NCBI GenBank assembly: GCA_021201185.1
Contig: JAJQFJ010000015.1
Coordinates: forward strand, 1 to 64,000
Direction of reading: 5' to 3'
Length of the DNA stretch: 64,000 nucleotides
Source of the DNA: Clostridiales bacterium
Lineage (GTDB): Bacteria; Bacillota; Clostridia; Oscillospirales; Oscillospiraceae
Below are positions 34,072 through 43,304 of the stretch, one piece after another; the first letter of the stretch is position 1, and each line of letters begins with the position of its first letter. Under the pieces are notes generated by a model that did not search any database, had not been told where the DNA came from, and saw nothing but the letters and a program-made list of their open reading frames with translations. A program made the translations under genes and the position numbers.

Positions 34072-34778
34072 TGGAGGAGCGTATCAGTAAAATTCTCTCC
34101 GAGTACGGACTGCTCTCCCGCCGCCAGGCTGAGGTCTGGCTGCGGGAGGGCAGAATTGCCGTCAACGGGAGGGTCGCCTCTGTAGGCCAGAAGGCCGACC
34201 CGGAACGGGACGAGATCACCGTAGACGGGGTTCCCATGGGGCAAAAGCCGAAGACGGCTTGCCTCATGCTGAACAAGCCCCGGGGCTACGTGACCACCCT
34301 GTCCGATGAGCAGGGGAGGCCCACCGTGGCCGACCTGGTGGCCGACTGCGGGATGCGGATCTATCCGGTGGGACGGCTGGATCTGAACTCCGAGGGCCTG
34401 CTGCTGATGACCAACGACGGGGGCCTTGCCAACCGGCTGACCCACCCCAGTCATCGGGTGGAAAAGGAGTACCAGGTCCGGGTCTCCGGCCCGGTGCAGC
34501 AGGCGCTGCCCCTGCTGCGCCGTCCCATGACGGTAGATGGCGAACGCTTCCAGGGGGCAAGGGTCTCTGTTTTGCACACAGAAGGGGAGCCTTCGCTGCT
34601 CTCAGTCACCATCACCCAGGGCAAAAACCGCCAGGTGCGCCGGATGTGCGCCGCCGTGGGGCTGACGGTCCACCGTCTGCGCCGGGTCAGGGAGGGAAAT
34701 CTCCGGCTCGGGTCTTTGCCCTGCGGACACTGGCGGTGGCTAACCGGGGAGGAGCTGGACGCTCTCCGGCTGAAATAG
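34071..34778 (+). CDS. Pseudouridine synthase (RsuA/RluB family)
   Basis: S4 domain; VGRLDLNSEGLLLMTNDG. Confidence 0.92.
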   Translation: MEERISKILSEYGLLSRRQAEVWLREGRIAVNGRVASVGQKADPERDEITVDGVPMGQKPKTACLMLNKPRGYVTTLSDEQGRPTVADLVADCGMRIYPVGRLDLNSEGLLLMTNDGGLANRLTHPSHRVEKEYQVRVSGPVQQALPLLRRPMTVDGERFQGARVSVLHTEGEPSLLSVTITQGKNRQVRRMCAAVGLTVHRLRRVREGNLRLGSLPCGHWRWLTGEELDALRLK

Positions 34779-34821
34779 ATCTTAAATTTGCAAGAAAGAA
34801 ATGAAATCCTGCAAATTGCTC

Positions 34822-34850
34822 TTGCATTTTTCCGGCTCCTTCGGTATGAT
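34822..34850 (+). promoter_or_regulatory. Putative promoter of the RpiR-family regulator
   Basis: TTGCAT-N17-TATGAT. Confidence 0.65.
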
Positions 34851-34987
34851 ATGCATAGAATTTGGAAAAGGACAGTCAGAGAGGACGGGCAGCTCCGGCG
34901 ACGCCGAGATGCCTGATTCTCGCTGTCCGCCTCTTTTGACCGTCTGTGTACGGGGTACACGATGAAGCCAGGGAAGGACGGGAGCAT

Positions 34988-35854
34988 ATGTCCGGCGACA
35001 TTTTGACAAATATCCAGGAAAACATGAGCGGCTTCTCCAAGGGCCAAAAGCTGATTGCCAACTATATCCTCAACTATTATGATAAGGCGGCCTTTATGAC
35101 TGCCAGCAAGCTGGGCAAGACGGTGAATGTCAGCGAATCCACCGTGGTCCGTTTTGCCGCCGAGCTGGGCTATGACGGCTATCCCAGTATGCAAAAGGCA
35201 TTACAGGAGATGATTCGGAACAAGCTGACCTCGGTGCAGCGGATCGAGGTCACCAACGACCGGATCGGCGACCAGGACGTGCTCTCCACCGTCATGCAGT
35301 CCGACATGGACAAGATCCGCATCACCATGGACGAGATCGACCGGGAGAGCTTTGCCAGCGCGGTAGACGCCATCTGCAACGCCCGGAATATCTACGTTCT
35401 GGGCGTCCGCTCCGCCAGCGTGCTGGCTGATTTTCTGGCTTTCTACTTCCAGTATATCTTCGAGCGGGTCATCAACATCGATACGGTATCCATCAGCGAG
35501 GTCTTTGAGCAGACCATCCACGTGGACGCCGACGATGTGTTTATCGGCCTGTCCTTCCCCCGATACTCCAAGCGCACTGTCACCGCCATGGAATACGCCA
35601 AAAGCCGGGGGGCGCAGGTGGTGGCTATCACCGACAGCAAGGCGTCGCCCCTGGTTCCCCTGGCGGATTTTGCCCTGATTGCCAAGAGTGACATGGCCTC
35701 CTTCGTTGACTCGCTGGTGGCCCCTCTGAGCCTGGTCAACGCCCTGATCGTGGCGGTCAGCAGGAAGAAGGACAAGGAGCTCCAGGTGACCCTGGGCAAG
35801 CTGGAGGAGATCTGGGCCAAGTACGAGGTCTATGACAAGCCCTCCGGTAATTGA
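34988..35854 (+). CDS. MurR/RpiR family transcriptional regulator
   Basis: N-terminal HTH (SKLGKTVNVSESTVVRFAAELGYDGYPSMQKAL) and SIS domain. Confidence 0.92.
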   Translation: MSGDILTNIQENMSGFSKGQKLIANYILNYYDKAAFMTASKLGKTVNVSESTVVRFAAELGYDGYPSMQKALQEMIRNKLTSVQRIEVTNDRIGDQDVLSTVMQSDMDKIRITMDEIDRESFASAVDAICNARNIYVLGVRSASVLADFLAFYFQYIFERVINIDTVSISEVFEQTIHVDADDVFIGLSFPRYSKRTVTAMEYAKSRGAQVVAITDSKASPLVPLADFALIAKSDMASFVDSLVAPLSLVNALIVAVSRKKDKELQVTLGKLEEIWAKYEVYDKPSGN

Positions 35855-37098
35855 TGGGAGCGTTAATCCATTTGAACGAAAGACAAATTCTGGTCATCGG
35901 CGGCGGGCCTGCCGGTATGATGGCCGCATTGACTGCCGCCCGCCAGGGCGGTCAGGTCACCCTTTTGGACCGGAACCGGAAGCTGGGGCGCAAGCTCCGC
36001 ATCACCGGAAAAGGCCGGTGCAACGTCACCAATGACTGCACTCCTACGGAAGTCCTGCAAAACGTCCCTCGAAACAGCCGGTTCCTGTACAGCGCCCTGA
36101 GCCAGCTCGGCCCCTCCGACGTGAAGTCGCTCTTCGAGGAGCTGGGAGTCCCCCTGAAAACAGAGCGGGGCAACCGGGTCTTTCCCCAGTCTGACCGGGC
36201 AGACGACGTGGCTGATGCCCTGGTCCGGGCCATGGAGGAGGCAGGCGTCCGCGTCCGCACGGGACGGGCTGTCGCTATTCTGACGGAAAACGGCGCTGTC
36301 ACCGGCGTCAGGCTGGAAAATGGGAGGCGGCTCTCCGCCGACCGGGTCATCCTCTGTACCGGAGGGCTATCCTACCCGGACACCGGCTCCACCGGGGACG
36401 GCTACGCCATGGCAAAGGCGCTGGGCCATATCATGGAGCCTGCCAGGCCCTCTCTGGTTCCCCTGGTGGCGGAGGACTTCCAGGGGCTGAGCCTGCGCAA
36501 CATCGCCATTCAGGTGAAAAACCAGGACGGAAAGGTGCTGTACCGGGACTTTGGCGAGCTGCTGTTCACCCATTTCGGACTGTCCGGCCCGGTAATCCTC
36601 AGCGCCAGCGCCCATATGCGGGACTTTGAACATACAAAATATACAGTAGAGATCGATTTGAAGCCAGCCCTGGACGACAAGACTCTGGACGCCCGTCTGT
36701 TGCGGGATTTCCAGCAAAACGCCAACCGGGACTTTCAGAACAGCCTGAATGCGCTTTTGCCTCAGAAGCTGATTCCGGAGGTGATTCGCCGCTCCGGTAT
36801 CCCCCCGGAGGCCAAGGTACACGACCTGACCCGGGAGCAGCGTCACGCCCTGCTGCTGGTGCTGAAGCAGTTCAGCGTCGCCGTCATCGGTCCCCGTCCT
36901 GTCCGGGACGCTATCGTCACCTCCGGCGGGGTGCGGGTCTCCGAGGTCAATCCGTCTACCATGGCCTCCAGGCTGGTTCCCGGACTGTACCTCTGCGGCG
37001 AGCTGCTGGACGTGGACGGCTACACCGGCGGCTTCAATCTCCAGATCGCCTGGTCCACCGGCTATACGGCGGGCTGCTGGTCGGTCTGGGACGAGTGA
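35854..37098 (+). CDS. NAD(P)/FAD-dependent oxidoreductase (HI0933/BaiN-like)
   Basis: VIGGGPAGMMAALTAARQG; KLRITGKGRCNVTN; GGLSYPDTGSTGDGY; start codon uncertain (35851/35854/35872). Confidence 0.92.
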   Translation: MGALIHLNERQILVIGGGPAGMMAALTAARQGGQVTLLDRNRKLGRKLRITGKGRCNVTNDCTPTEVLQNVPRNSRFLYSALSQLGPSDVKSLFEELGVPLKTERGNRVFPQSDRADDVADALVRAMEEAGVRVRTGRAVAILTENGAVTGVRLENGRRLSADRVILCTGGLSYPDTGSTGDGYAMAKALGHIMEPARPSLVPLVAEDFQGLSLRNIAIQVKNQDGKVLYRDFGELLFTHFGLSGPVILSASAHMRDFEHTKYTVEIDLKPALDDKTLDARLLRDFQQNANRDFQNSLNALLPQKLIPEVIRRSGIPPEAKVHDLTREQRHALLLVLKQFSVAVIGPRPVRDAIVTSGGVRVSEVNPSTMASRLVPGLYLCGELLDVDGYTGGFNLQIAWSTGYTAGCWSVWDE

Positions 37099-37133
37099 TT
37101 ATGATTTTGAACTCACATAAGGAGCGGTTGTCT

Positions 37134-37814
37134 ATGTCGTTTGGCAGTGTTGCCATTGACGGCCCGGCCGGAGCGGGGAAAAGCACCATAGCCCGGGCAG
37201 TAGCCGCCCAGCTGGGCTATCTCTATGTGGACACCGGGGCGATTTATCGGACAGTGGGGCTTGCCATCCGCCGTCAGGAAGCGGACCCCCAGGATGCCGC
37301 ATCAGTGGTTTCTCTGCTGGAGAGACTCTCTGTGGAGCTTCGGATTGAGCCTGACGGCATCCAGCATATGTACCTGAATGGGGAGGACGTCACCCGTCCC
37401 ATTCGGGAGCCGGAAATCGCCATGTATGCCTCCGCTGTCTCCGCGCTGCCCCAGGTCAGAGCTTTCCTGTTGGATATGCAGCAGTCACTGGCCAGAACGC
37501 AGGATGTGGTCATGGACGGCCGGGACATCGGCACTGTGGTGCTGCCAAATGCCACGGTTAAGATTTTCCTCACCGCCTCCCCGGAGGTTCGGGCCAGGCG
37601 GCGCTGGAAGGAACAGCAGGAGCGGGGCAACGGGGAGTCCTATGACCAGGTGCTGCAGGAAGTGCTCCAGCGGGACGACCAGGATATTCACCGGTCGGTC
37701 GCCCCTCTCCGTCAGGCAGAGGACGCCGTTCTGGTGGACACCTCAGCCCTCAGCCTGGAAGAGAGCATCTCCGCTATACTGGAGATCGTAAAGGAGTGCG
37801 CATCCCATGAGTGA
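37134..37814 (+). CDS. cmk: Cytidylate kinase
   Basis: AIDGPAGAGKSTIARAVA; VVMDGRDIGTVVLPNA. Confidence 0.96.
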   Translation: MSFGSVAIDGPAGAGKSTIARAVAAQLGYLYVDTGAIYRTVGLAIRRQEADPQDAASVVSLLERLSVELRIEPDGIQHMYLNGEDVTRPIREPEIAMYASAVSALPQVRAFLLDMQQSLARTQDVVMDGRDIGTVVLPNATVKIFLTASPEVRARRRWKEQQERGNGESYDQVLQEVLQRDDQDIHRSVAPLRQAEDAVLVDTSALSLEESISAILEIVKECASHE

Positions 37815-38457
37815 GGAGCGGGAGAGGCAGGGGAAAAAGTCCCCCTACCGCACGGCAAAGCGGTGTAAGCCCTGGTATAATGCGGTCTATTGCATCCTTT
37901 TCGCCATCTACCATTCCATCTACCACCTGCGTGTCATTGGACGGGAGAACATCCCAGACGGCCCTGCGGTCATCTGCCCCCGGCACTGTACTCTGGCGGA
38001 CCCGCCCATGGTCTGTTTCGGTCTGACCCGGAAGCATTTTCCACGGATCATGGCAAAGGAGGAGCTGCTGGACACGCCTGTCCTGGGGTGGTTCCTCTAC
38101 CGGATCGGCGTTTTCGGCGTCCGGCGGGGGAATAACGATATGTCCTCCATCAAAAACGGGCTTCGCAGCCTGAAGGAGGGCAGCAAGCTCATCATCTTCC
38201 CGGAGGGCACCCGTGTCCACGAGGGGGAGCACGTTCAGGCCCAGACAGGGGCGATCATGTTTGCCCTGAAAACCGGAGTACCCCTGGTACCGGTATACCT
38301 GACCCGGGCGAAGAAATTCCACCGGATGGACATGGTCTTCGGGGAGCCGTATCACCCCCAGATCGCAGGGAAGAAGGCGACTCCGGAGGAGATGCGCCAG
38401 CTGGCGGACGAGCTGCTGGAAAAAATCTATGCGCTGGAAGGCAGGGTACCCAAATGA
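37807..38457 (+). CDS. plsC: 1-acyl-sn-glycerol-3-phosphate acyltransferase (PlsC)
   Basis: RHCTLADPP (HX4D), FPEGTR. Confidence 0.92.
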   Translation: MSEERERQGKKSPYRTAKRCKPWYNAVYCILFAIYHSIYHLRVIGRENIPDGPAVICPRHCTLADPPMVCFGLTRKHFPRIMAKEELLDTPVLGWFLYRIGVFGVRRGNNDMSSIKNGLRSLKEGSKLIIFPEGTRVHEGEHVQAQTGAIMFALKTGVPLVPVYLTRAKKFHRMDMVFGEPYHPQIAGKKATPEEMRQLADELLEKIYALEGRVPK

Positions 38458-40379
38458 CCGTCACAGTAGCCAAGACCGCCGGATTTTGTTACGGCGTCAA
38501 TCGGGCCGTGACCCTGGCAGAAAAGACCGCTCGGGAGGGGACGCCATGCGTCATGCTGGGGGAGATCATCCATAACGAGCACGTCATCAGCCACCTGAAA
38601 GAGATGGGGATGGGGCAAATCGCCGAACCAGAGGATGCGCCGGAAGGCGCCTCCGTCCTCATCCGTTCCCATGGAGAGGCCAGGTCAGTCTATGATCGGC
38701 TGGCCGAACAGGAAAGCCAGGTCATCGACGCCACCTGTCCCAGCGTGGCCCGCATCCACCGCCTGGTGCAGGAGGCAGAGCAGGAGGGACGGCAGCCGGT
38801 GATCGTGGGCCTGCCCACACTCCCGGAGGTAAAAGCCATTGCCGGGTGGTGTCGCAGTCCGGTGGTGCTGGAGGACGCAGCTGCCCTGGAAAAATGGCTG
38901 GCAGAGGACGAAAAAAGAGGCGAAATGCCTCTTACCTTCGTTTTTCAGACCACCTCCACCCGGACAACAATGAAAAATTGTGAAAATCTTGCAAAAAAAC
39001 AGTGTACAAACGCAAAATTATTTGATACAATATGTATTGCTACCGCCCAGAGGCAGTCGGAGGCGCAGGAACTGGCTGCTCAGAGCGACGTAATGATCGT
39101 GATCGGTGACCACCAGAGCGCCAATACCCGCCACCTGGCCGAGCTGTGCAGACAGCAGTGCGACCGCGTCTATTGGATTGAAGAAGCGGATGAGCTTCCC
39201 ATGGACGAACTGGAGGGAGCATCTCGTGTTGGAATCACTGCGGGAGCATCTACGCCCGGGTGGATAATAAAGGAGGTCAAAACCAAAATGTCTAACGAAG
39301 TCAAAATGGAGATCGAGGAGTCCTTTGCTGAAATGCTGGAGAAATCGATCAAAACTTTAAATACAGGAGATAAGGTCGTCGGTACCGTTGTGCAGATCAC
39401 ACCCACCGATATCCAGGTCGATCTCGGCACCAAGCATGCCGGCTATATCGCCATGTCCGAGTTCTCCGACGATCCCAACGTCAAGGCTGAGGAGGTCCTC
39501 AAGCCCGGCGATCAGATCGAGGTCCTGGTTCTGCGCGTGAACGACAGCGAGGGCGTTGTCAGCCTGTCCAAGAAGCGCCTGGACGCCAACAAGAACTGGG
39601 AAGAGGTCGAGGCTGCCAAGGACAATAAGACCGTCATCGAGGCCACCATCCGCGAGGAGAACAAGGGCGGCGTCATCGCCAACTACAAGGGTATCCGTGT
39701 CTTTATCCCTGCCTCTCAGACCGGACTCCGCCGCAATGAGCCCATGACCGGTCTGGTGGGCACCACCGTCCGGATGCACATCACCGAGGTCAACCGCAGC
39801 CGCCGCCGTGTGGTGGGTTCCATCCGCAGCGTCGCCAGCGAAGAGCGGGCCGCCAAGAGCAAGGCCGTGTGGGAGTCCATCGAGGTGGGCAAGCACTATT
39901 CCGGCACTGTCAAGAGCCTGACCTCTTACGGCGCATTCGTAGACATCGGCGGCGTGGACGGCATGGTCCACATCTCCGAGCTGTCCTGGAGCCGCATCAA
40001 GCACCCCTCCGAGGTCGTTTCTGTGGGCGATCCCGTGGATGTGTATGTCATCAAGTATGACCCGGAGAAGAAGAAGATTTCTCTGGGCATGAAGGACCCC
40101 AACGAGAACCCCTGGGAGACCTTCCTGAACAAGTACTCTGTGGGCGATGTGGCTACCGTCAAGGTGGTCAAGCTGATGACCTTCGGCGCTTTTGCTGAGG
40201 TCGTGCCCGGCGTGGATGGTCTGATTCACATTTCCCAGATCGCCGATCATCGGGTGGAGAAGCCCGAGGATGAACTGCAGGAAGGCGATGTGGTGGACGT
40301 GAAGATCACCGACATCAACCTGGAGACCCGGAAGGTGTCTCTGTCCCGCCGCGCTGTCCTGCTGGACGCCGAGGACTGA
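38454..40379 (+). CDS. ispH-rpsA: Bifunctional 4-hydroxy-3-methylbut-2-enyl diphosphate reductase / 30S ribosomal protein S1
   Basis: IspH Cys motifs GFCYGVNRAV, DATCPSV, DTICIAT; multiple S1 domains in the C-terminal half (GTVVQITPTDIQVDLGTKHAGYI; VDGMVHISELSW). Confidence 0.95.
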   Translation: MTVTVAKTAGFCYGVNRAVTLAEKTAREGTPCVMLGEIIHNEHVISHLKEMGMGQIAEPEDAPEGASVLIRSHGEARSVYDRLAEQESQVIDATCPSVARIHRLVQEAEQEGRQPVIVGLPTLPEVKAIAGWCRSPVVLEDAAALEKWLAEDEKRGEMPLTFVFQTTSTRTTMKNCENLAKKQCTNAKLFDTICIATAQRQSEAQELAAQSDVMIVIGDHQSANTRHLAELCRQQCDRVYWIEEADELPMDELEGASRVGITAGASTPGWIIKEVKTKMSNEVKMEIEESFAEMLEKSIKTLNTGDKVVGTVVQITPTDIQVDLGTKHAGYIAMSEFSDDPNVKAEEVLKPGDQIEVLVLRVNDSEGVVSLSKKRLDANKNWEEVEAAKDNKTVIEATIREENKGGVIANYKGIRVFIPASQTGLRRNEPMTGLVGTTVRMHITEVNRSRRRVVGSIRSVASEERAAKSKAVWESIEVGKHYSGTVKSLTSYGAFVDIGGVDGMVHISELSWSRIKHPSEVVSVGDPVDVYVIKYDPEKKKISLGMKDPNENPWETFLNKYSVGDVATVKVVKLMTFGAFAEVVPGVDGLIHISQIADHRVEKPEDELQEGDVVDVKITDINLETRKVSLSRRAVLLDAED

Positions 40380-40391
40380 TTCCGTTTTCCA

Positions 40392-40425
40392 AAAGCGGTC
40401 AGGGCATTGCCCTGGCCGCTTTTTC
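40392..40425 (+). terminator. Rho-independent terminator after ispH-rpsA
   Basis: aaagcggtcagggcattgccctggccgcttttt. Confidence 0.88.
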
Positions 40426-40504
40426 GCCCTTTTCAACCGACCTTTTTTGTGGTACACTGACCACAGAGAAATCCAATGCCAAGGTCACAGAGGAGGCACA
40501 GCAA

Positions 40505-41245
40505 ATGAGCGTTCAGTTATCCTGGAGCAAGCCGAAGCAACGAGGAAAGAGGGAACAGCTGTACTGCTCCGTCGTTGTCCCCGCAGCGGGCAACGCCAGA
40601 CGTATGGAGGGAACGGACAAGATACTGGCCACACTGGGAGATCGACCGGTCATCGTCCATACCCTTCTGGCGCTCCAGGCCTGTCCCCGGGTGAATGAGA
40701 TCATCGTGGTCACGAGGGAGGACCTGATGTCTCCCATCAGCGACCTGGTCCGGGCGTGGGACTGCACTAAGGTCAGCCGCATCGTCCGGGGCGGAGAGAC
40801 ACGGGCGGAGTCAGTCTGGATTGGCATGAGCCGCGTGAATCCCCAGGCCCAGCTCATCGGCATCCACGACGGCGCCCGGCCTCTGGTCACTCAGACTGTG
40901 CTGGAGGAGGTGTTCCGGGAGGCGGCCTCCAACGGGGCGGCGGCCCCGGCAGTGCCGGTGAAGGACACCATCAAGGAGGTCAACGGTCTGGAGTCGGTGG
41001 AGCGCACCGTCCCCCGGGAGAACCTCCGGGCCGTCCAGACTCCTCAGGTGTTTGACGCCGACCTCATCAAGGCAGCGATGCAAAAGGCCCTCCAGGAGCA
41101 GCTGCCCCTGACCGATGACTGCTCTGCCGTGGAGGCCCTGGGGATGAAGGTCTGCCTGACAAAAGGGGACTACAACAACATCAAGATCACTACGCCCGGC
41201 GATTTGATTTTGGGGGAGGCGATTCTGTCATGCCGTCCGGACTGA
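40505..41245 (+). CDS. ispD: 2-C-methyl-D-erythritol 4-phosphate cytidylyltransferase
   Basis: [29 protein letters not shown]. Confidence 0.94.
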   Translation: MSVQLSWSKPKQRGKREQLYCSVVVPAAGNARRMEGTDKILATLGDRPVIVHTLLALQACPRVNEIIVVTREDLMSPISDLVRAWDCTKVSRIVRGGETRAESVWIGMSRVNPQAQLIGIHDGARPLVTQTVLEEVFREAASNGAAAPAVPVKDTIKEVNGLESVERTVPRENLRAVQTPQVFDADLIKAAMQKALQEQLPLTDDCSAVEALGMKVCLTKGDYNNIKITTPGDLILGEAILSCRPD

Positions 41246-41721
41246 GGATAGGACACGGATACGACGTCCACCGCCTGGTGGAGGGCCGCCGCCTGGTTTT
41301 GGGGGGTGTGGAAATTCCCTGGAAGCTGGGCCTTCTGGGACACTCCGATGCCGACGTGGTGACCCACGCCATTATGGATGCCCTTCTGGGCGCCGCCGGT
41401 CTTTGGGATATCGGCCACGCCTTCCCGGACACTGATCCCTCGCTGAAGGACATCTCCAGCATGATACTGTTAGAGCGCACCATCGCCCTGATCGTCGAAA
41501 AAGGCTACCACGTGGTGAATGTGGACGCTACCATCATCGCACAGCGGCCCAAGCTGGCTCCCTATATCCCCCAGATGCGGGAGAACATCGCCCTGCGTCT
41601 GGGCATCTCCCCTGACCTGGTGAACATCAAGGCTACCACTGAGGAGCATCTGGGCTTTACCGGCAGCGGCGAGGGCATGGCTGCCCACAGCGTGGCTCTG
41701 CTGGAGCTGAGCGAACGCTGA
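41230..41721 (+). CDS. ispF: 2-C-methyl-D-erythritol 2,4-cyclodiphosphate synthase
   Basis: [31 protein letters not shown]. Confidence 0.96.
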   Translation: MPSGLRIGHGYDVHRLVEGRRLVLGGVEIPWKLGLLGHSDADVVTHAIMDALLGAAGLWDIGHAFPDTDPSLKDISSMILLERTIALIVEKGYHVVNVDATIIAQRPKLAPYIPQMRENIALRLGISPDLVNIKATTEEHLGFTGSGEGMAAHSVALLELSER

Positions 41722-41814
41722 TCGAATCCTGTTCACACCGCTCCAAAACCCGGCATACAATGGGGTGATACGACATTTCTCCCAAAGGCTCGTATCAAAA
41801 GGAGCGAATTCAGC

Positions 41815-42069
41815 ATGGTATATTATCTCATCGTCTGCCGTTCGCTGACCTATGCCCAGCGGACGGCAGCTGCTTTGGAGCGGGCCGGGATCGCCGCCCG
41901 GATCTTACGTTCCCCAAAAATCATTGCATCCACGGGATGCAGCCACAGCGTCAAGATCTCCCAGCGCAGTCTGGCCCAGGCCCTGGTGGTGCTGAAACGG
42001 TTAGAGCTTTCCCCACAGCAGATTTTTATCACGGAAGCGGACGGCAGCTACCGGGAGGTACAGCTGTGA
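41815..42069 (+). CDS. DUF3343 (putative Se/S carrier-like) protein
   Basis: MVYYLIVCRSLTYAQRTAAALERAGIAARILRSPKIIASTGCSHSVKI; overlaps the downstream desulfurase start. Confidence 0.85.
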   Translation: MVYYLIVCRSLTYAQRTAAALERAGIAARILRSPKIIASTGCSHSVKISQRSLAQALVVLKRLELSPQQIFITEADGSYREVQL

Positions 42070-43196
42070 TCTATCTGGACTGTGCCGCCACAGCCCTGCA
42101 AAAGCCCCCGGAGGTGGCCCGGGCCATGACCGCCGCCCTGGGGCAGTGCGCCAGTCCCGGGCGGGGCAGCTACCCCGCCTCTGCCCGGGCAGCGGAGGTC
42201 GTCTTTCGCTGCCGGGAGGCGCTGGCTCAGCTCCTGGGCGCAGACAGCCCGGAGCAGGTGGTATTTACCTCCAACGCCACCCATGCGCTGAACATCGCCA
42301 TCCGCTCTCTGGTCCAGCCGGGAGATACGGTAGTCGTCTCGGGTTATGAGCACAACGCCGTCACCCGGGTTCTGGCGAGCATCCCGGAGGTGGCGGTTCG
42401 GGTGGCCGTCGGTGGCCTGTTCGACCAGGCAGGCGATCTGGAAGCCTTTTCCCGGCTGATCTGCAGGGACACGAAGGCAGTCGTTTGCACCCATGTGTCC
42501 AATGTCTTTGGGTATATTCTGCCCATAGACGGCATTGCGGCCCTGTGTCGGGAGAGGGGAGTGCCTTTGATCGTGGACGCCAGCCAGTCCGCCGGTATCC
42601 TCCCGGTCTCCGCCAAACGATGGGGCGCGGCCTATGTGGGACTGCCGGGGCACAAGGGACTGTGCGGCCCCCAGGGGACCGGGGTGTTGGTGTGCGGAGG
42701 CGGGCAGACGCCGGTTCCTCTGCTCGCCGGAGGGACGGGCAGCGAATCCCTGAACCAGAAGATGCCGGATTTCCTGCCCGACCGTCTGGAGGCAGGCACC
42801 CACAATATGCCGGGAATCGCCGGATTGCTGGCTGGGGTGCAGTTTATCCGTCGGAAGGGAACCGACGCCATTCTCTGCCACGAGCGGCGACTGTCCGACC
42901 GGATGGCCGGGGCACTGTCCCTAATCCCGGGCGTTCGGGTCATCCGGCCCCAAGAGGCGGACCGTCGGACTGGTGTTTTATCCTTTCTGGCACAGGGGCA
43001 GGACTGCGAGGTGCTGGGAGCATCTCTCGCCGCCAGGGGTATCTCCCTCCGGACAGGACTGCATTGTGCGCCGTTAGCCCACCGCACAGCCGGGACGCTG
43101 GAGACCGGGACGCTCCGGGCCAGCGTCTCTCCCTTTAACACCCCTGGGGAGGTGGACGATTTGGCAGTCGCGCTCGCCGGTTGTCTGGAAAAATAG
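42066..43196 (+). CDS. Cysteine desulfurase family protein (aminotransferase class V)
   Basis: IYLDCAATALQKP, PGHKGLCGPQG (PLP Lys), RTGLHCAPLAH (Cys); GTG start 42066. Confidence 0.92.
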   Translation: MIYLDCAATALQKPPEVARAMTAALGQCASPGRGSYPASARAAEVVFRCREALAQLLGADSPEQVVFTSNATHALNIAIRSLVQPGDTVVVSGYEHNAVTRVLASIPEVAVRVAVGGLFDQAGDLEAFSRLICRDTKAVVCTHVSNVFGYILPIDGIAALCRERGVPLIVDASQSAGILPVSAKRWGAAYVGLPGHKGLCGPQGTGVLVCGGGQTPVPLLAGGTGSESLNQKMPDFLPDRLEAGTHNMPGIAGLLAGVQFIRRKGTDAILCHERRLSDRMAGALSLIPGVRVIRPQEADRRTGVLSFLAQGQDCEVLGASLAARGISLRTGLHCAPLAHRTAGTLETGTLRASVSPFNTPGEVDDLAVALAGCLEK

Positions 43197-43208
43197 AAGT
43201 GGATACGC

Positions 43209-43237
43209 TTGCCATTCCCGGGCTTTGGGAGTATACT
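43209..43237 (+). promoter_or_regulatory. Putative promoter of cdaA-ybbR
   Basis: TTGCCA-N17-TATACT. Confidence 0.6.
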
Positions 43238-43304
43238 ATTTTTGTGAATGAATAGGCTCCTGCCCAGGCTTGGCAGGCGTATTCTGTCCCGCGGAGGAAA
43301 TGCC

